In this document: piece by piece, positions 6,298 to 8,509 of the stretch
Position numbering within the stretch: the stretch's first letter is position 1
Layout: each line of letters begins with the position of its first letter
Source: Nocardioidaceae bacterium
GTDB lineage: Bacteria; Actinomycetota; Actinomycetes; Propionibacteriales; Nocardioidaceae
Length of the DNA: 8,509 nucleotides
Direction of reading: 5' to 3'
NCBI GenBank assembly: GCA_013813125.1
Contig: JACCSH010000200.1
Span: 1-8,509, forward strand
Position numbers and translations under genes: made by a program
Notes under the pieces: model-generated
The model's database searches: none
What the model saw: the letters and a program-made list of their open reading frames with translations, nothing else
Told to the model about the DNA's origin: nothing

Positions 6298-7032
6298 TCA
6301 GCCCGCGGCCCGCTGGGTCACGAAGACCAGCTCACGCCCCGGCCGGTCGGGCGCCTCACGCACCTCGCGAACGACGTAACCGGACGCGCCGAGCGACGCC
6401 GCGATCTCGTCCTCGCTGCGGAAGCGCAGCGTCGAGGTCGAGGTCAGGGTCTGGTCACCGAAGACCCGGACCGCCTCGAAGCTCACCAGCGGCAGGTCCA
6501 CCTTTGTCAACTGCACCCAGTGCCGGATCAACCCATGCCCCGGCACCTCGGTGACGGTCTCGGACTGCTCCCGCGTCCACTCCTCCCAGCCGCGGCGCTC
6601 GGGGCGGCGGGTCTCGAACACCAGGTGGCCGCCGGGCCGCAGGCAGCGTCGTACGACAGCCAAGGTCGTCGCCCAGTCCTGCTCGTCGACGATCGCCTGC
6701 GCGACGTTGCCGGTCATTACGGCGAGGTCAACTTGGCCCTCCATATCCTCCGGAAGAGCGGTGGCGTCGCCGTGCACCCAACGCACCCTGTCGGCGCCCT
6801 TCTTGCCGCGGGCGACGTCGAGCGAAGCGCCCGCGGGATCCACCCCCACGACGTCGACGCCGCGAATGGCGAGCATCAGCGCGAACGTCCCGGTGCCACA
6901 GCCCAGGTCCAGCACGCGCCGGGCGCCCAGCTCGGTGACGATCGCGGCGTAGACATTCAGGTCGCTTCGGTCCGGATCCAGGGCGTCGTAGACGGCAGCG
7001 AGGCGGGGATGTTCGAAGAGGTCGTCGGCCAC
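6298..7032 (-). CDS. Class I SAM-dependent methyltransferase
   Basis: 244 residues from GTG 7032. The Rossmann-fold methyltransferase motifs are complete: motif I VLDLGCGTGTF at 40-50 (SAM glycine loop), acidic Asp65 at the end of strand 2 in VVGVDPAG, GDATALPED at 88-96, DLAVMTGNVAQ at 102-112 (motif IV region), and RRCLRPGGHLVFET at 128-141 (motif VI). The start MADDLFEHPRLAAVYDALDP is a common N-terminal helix of this actinobacterial group. The substrate is unknown; these proteins are usually annotated as type 11/25 domain methyltransferases. It is the first gene of a two-gene unit with the nucleotidyltransferase (one-base gap). A TAGCGT box six bases before the GTG suggests a leaderless mRNA. 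Confidence 0.9.
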   Translation of the reverse strand: MADDLFEHPRLAAVYDALDPDRSDLNVYAAIVTELGARRVLDLGCGTGTFALMLAIRGVDVVGVDPAGASLDVARGKKGADRVRWVHGDATALPEDMEGQVDLAVMTGNVAQAIVDEQDWATTLAVVRRCLRPGGHLVFETRRPERRGWEEWTREQSETVTEVPGHGLIRHWVQLTKVDLPLVSFEAVRVFGDQTLTSTSTLRFRSEDEIAASLGASGYVVREVREAPDRPGRELVFVTQRAAG

Positions 7033-7038
7033 CCGCTC

Positions 7039-7044
7039 ACGCTA
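7039..7044 (-). promoter_or_regulatory. Leaderless-type -10 box (TAGCGT) for the methyltransferase operon
   Basis: On the minus strand TAGCGT is followed by six bases (GAGCGG) and GTG 7032, the spacing expected when transcription starts at or next to the start codon, as is common in actinobacteria. No clear -35 box was found. Confidence 0.4.
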
Positions 7045-7559
7045 GGCGCGGCCGGACGGTTGCGCACCCGAGTTCTCCGGCGGGTCCCAGGAGGGCAGCG
7101 AGGGCCAACGTACGGCCGCCCATGCGGCCCAACGCTGGTACGGCGCCGGCGGTCGCGGAGCGGAGCGCTATGACCGCGACAACGGAGCCTTCCATCCAGA
7201 CACTCGCACCTCTCACGGCCAACCAGCGGGTAGGCGGGCGGCGACTTCCCGTCCACCCCCTCAAAACTCACCATCCGTGCCCAAGCGACCACCGCGACCG
7301 TCGTCGGCGCAGACCCGCCAGTGGTTGCCCGGGCGGGTGTGGACCGATTCGCCGCCTGACATCGTAGATTGCTTCGGGTAGCACCCAAGCCGGTGGGTTT
7401 CCACGATATTGCCACGTTAGGGGCGCCGCCAGCGCAACGTCGGTGCACGCGGGCGAATGGACCCTGTACGAAGGACTCTCGCCGCGATTCCGGGCGGCGG
7501 TCTGACGCACCTACGATGAGCGCCGCTTGTCGTGAACACCTGTTGTCGGCGAAGGGCAC
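7045..7559. other. Long region without a recognisable gene
   Basis: About 515 bases between the methyltransferase promoter and the next gene's promoter. It holds only unassigned open stretches. One on the plus strand (7368-7505) ends in VHAGEWTLYEGLSPRFRAAV before a TGA and could be the tail of a lost gene. Another on the minus strand (7195 to 7037) encodes a small hydrophobic peptide ending just before the methyltransferase. No repeats, RNA genes or clear terminators were seen. Confidence 0.5.
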
Positions 7560-7565
7560 TACGAT
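7560..7565 (+). promoter_or_regulatory. Leaderless-type -10 box (TACGAT)
   Basis: TACGAT lies exactly seven bases (CCGGGCC) before ATG 7573, the classic arrangement of a leaderless actinobacterial transcript beginning at the A of the start codon. This box also decides that start over in-frame upstream candidates. A convincing -35 hexamer is not evident. Confidence 0.5.
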
Positions 7566-7572
7566 CCGGGCC

Positions 7573-7812
7573 ATGTCCCAGGACCCGCAACCTGCCCGAC
7601 AGGGTGATTCCGCATCCGATTCTTCAGCCGCGTGGGCGATGAAGTGGCTCAACGAAAACGGGGCCGCCCTGGAGATGCGTGTCGCTCGGAAGTTGCTCGT
7701 CACCCCCTCCCAAGTGGAGCACTCCGGCTACTACCGTGATGTGAACGAAGGGTCCCTGCGAGAGTTCGACGTGCATGCCATCTTCACCAAATACGTGATG
7801 CGAACGAAGTAG
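7573..7812 (+). pseudogene. Truncated N-terminal fragment of a restriction-endonuclease-fold-like protein
   Basis: 79 residues from ATG 7573 to TAG 7810-7812. After a polar leader (MSQDPQPARQGDSASDSSAA) comes AMKWLNENGAALEMRVARKL, then VTPSQVEHSGYYRDVNEGSL and REFDVHAIFTKYV. This helix-strand-strand pattern (Glu/Arg helix, Tyr-Tyr-x-Asp, then Arg-Glu-x-Asp-Val) resembles the beginning of PD-(D/E)XK nuclease-like domains of larger hypothetical proteins, where FDV supplies the first acidic residue and a following strand gives (D/E)xK. Here the frame ends 11 residues after FDVHA, and no ExK strand appears in any frame downstream. The catalytic half is therefore missing: a 3'-truncated gene, or less likely a small protein in its own right. 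Its promoter box seems intact, so it may still be expressed. Confidence 0.5.
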
Positions 7813-8009
7813 CAAGCCCCGAGAACCGCCACCATAGACACAAAGGCAAGCCACCTCTACAGTCACCCGGCGGACATCGAACTTCCCCCGCCGCCAGACT
7901 CAGCAGTATTTGCTAGCACGGGGTCGATTATGCGAATTGTGACGATGAGAACGAGAGCCGAACGGCCAGTCCTCAAGATCCCCACGACACTCTCGGACAA
8001 CGCGCGCGC

Positions 8010-8132
8010 TCAGAATGCGCGGGTGCGGCCGGCCTCCCAAGTCTCCTGCCGCTCCCTGGCGGCCCTGTCCTCGTGCGTATGTTCGACCTGCCCGCGTGGT
8101 GTCGTCGTCTTGTCGTTCACGTGTGATGTCAT
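8010..8132 (-). CDS. Possible small ORF, 40 residues, hydrophilic
   Basis: ATG 8132 to TGA 8012-8010 encodes a charged, Glu/Arg/Thr-rich peptide starting MTSHVNDKTTTPRGQVEHTH and ending WEAGRTRAF. Its composition is protein-like, and just upstream on the minus strand are the AGGCAGGCT units of the nine-base repeat array, which contain weak Shine-Dalgarno-like AGG. I do not recognise it. It is too short to judge without comparison; it could be a real small protein, a relic, or chance. Confidence 0.25.
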   Translation of the reverse strand: MTSHVNDKTTTPRGQVEHTHEDRAARERQETWEAGRTRAF

Positions 8133-8135
8133 TGC

Positions 8136-8171
8136 TGCCTAGCCTGCCTAGCCTGCCTAGCCTGCCTAGCC
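8136..8171. repeat. Four exact tandem copies of TGCCTAGCC
   Basis: Copies at 8136-8144, 8145-8153, 8154-8162 and 8163-8171 are identical, followed within ten bases by a related CCTAGC. Each unit contains CTAG, a tetranucleotide usually scarce in GC-rich bacterial genomes. The array lies between the possible 40-residue minus-strand ORF and the right-edge pseudogene. No spacer structure is present. Confidence 0.92.
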
Positions 8172-8225
8172 GTCGGACCTAGCGAGAGAGACTCAAGAGA
8201 GTTGTCGTCCTTTACATCTGTCGAG

Positions 8226-8509
8226 GTGTGTGCCGGAGCCGGGGGGCAGGCGCTCGGGCTCGAGACGGCAGCGGCCTGTCCGTCGACGCGGCAACAACGC
8301 GCGGGGAGCGGCCATATCCCGTTCGGCGGCGAAGACACTGCGCCGAACCGTCAAGAGGCGCTGGGAGCTCTGCTGGGGCTTGCCACGGGTCTCGGCGTGG
8401 GGGCTGTCTATGGGCTGGTTCCGGTCGGCGGTCAAGGTGCCTGCACCTCTCGCAGCTCTGGGCTTGAGCGCCGTGGCGATGGCCGCCAGCGACGTGCCGA
8501 TGGCTGCGC
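8226..8509 (+). pseudogene. Frameshifted fragment of a glycine-rich membrane protein (runs off window)
   Basis: From about 8226 the plus strand reads CPSTRQQRAGSGHIPFGGED, then APNRQEALGALLGLATGLGV and GAVYGLV up to about 8420. It then continues one base out of frame from TTC 8419-8421 as RSAVKVPAPLAALGLSAVAM and AASDVPMAA to the edge. Spliced at GT(T)CCGG this gives a smooth YGLVRSAVKVP junction, matching a conserved actinobacterial hypothetical membrane protein type with a glycine-zipper helix (GALLGLATGLGVGAVYGL) and a following AxxDVP helix. The original frame has no stop inside the window but loses all protein-like character after the shift. The N-terminal part expected upstream (a first membrane helix) is not found between 8172 and 8225. 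So it is probably truncated and frameshifted. Function unknown. Confidence 0.5.

Noticed and set aside
5856..7173. Two long plus-strand frames (5856-6554 and 6229-7173)
   Set aside because: Antisense to the nucleotidyltransferase and methyltransferase genes, whose motifs are unambiguous; the shadow products have no recognisable motif.
7037..7195. Small hydrophobic minus-strand ORF ending four bases before the methyltransferase GTG
   Set aside because: Third-position GC is high and the peptide is hydrophobic, but it has no ribosome binding site, no recognisable family, and the leaderless promoter of the methyltransferase overlaps its end.
7368..7505. Plus-strand open stretch ending VHAGEWTLYEGLSPRFRAAV
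   Set aside because: Protein-like tail, but preceded by a stop with no plausible start and no family I can name; kept only as a possible relic in the gap description.
6957..7703. 248-residue minus-strand frame
   Set aside because: Overlaps the start of the methyltransferase and the nuclease-like fragment in the opposite frame; Arg/Ser-rich with no domain.
8136..8171. CRISPR array
   Set aside because: Units are nine bases in direct tandem with no spacers; not a CRISPR.

Overview
The window is GC-rich DNA from a high-GC Gram-positive bacterium, most likely an actinomycete. The evidence is the strong G/C bias at third codon positions, several GTG starts, probable leaderless promoters (TANNNT box 6-7 bases before the start codon) and the tRNA sequences. 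I cannot name the genus. It is a mosaic of a few well-preserved genes separated by stretches full of gene and tRNA relics.

Left block (1-2872): an acyl-CoA dehydrogenase-family flavoprotein (minus strand, cut by the window edge) lies downstream of, and overlaps by 23 bases, a DoxX/DoxD-like multi-pass membrane protein. Divergent from them is a CcdA/DsbD-type thiol-disulfide transporter with its two membrane cysteines. The shared intergenic region carries two adjacent tandem-repeat arrays. The trio suggests membrane redox work (quinone-linked and disulfide electron transfer) beside a flavin enzyme; the substrate is unknown.

Decayed block (2873-4202): a tRNA-Glu-like gene with two one-base insertions, the C-terminal remnant of an unidentified protein, the C-terminal half of a TetR-type regulator broken over three reading frames, a hairpin, and the 3' part of a tRNA-Lys with no 5' half. 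The last item looks like an integration-site (att) scar.

Central block (4203-7044, all minus strand): a complete group II PLP-dependent decarboxylase, then a tightly coupled two-gene unit of a class I SAM methyltransferase followed one base later by a LinA/AadA-like nucleotidyltransferase. That pair has a plausible leaderless promoter and could form a small-molecule or antibiotic modification cassette.

Right block (7045-8509): mostly relics. A leaderless-promoter gene encodes only the first part of a restriction-endonuclease-fold-like protein. After it come a possible 40-residue ORF, four exact copies of a 9-base CTAG-containing repeat, and a frameshifted membrane-protein fragment running off the edge. 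Six intact genes beside about six broken ones suggests genuine local genome erosion around insertion points rather than a uniformly error-prone sequence, though read errors cannot be excluded from sequence alone.
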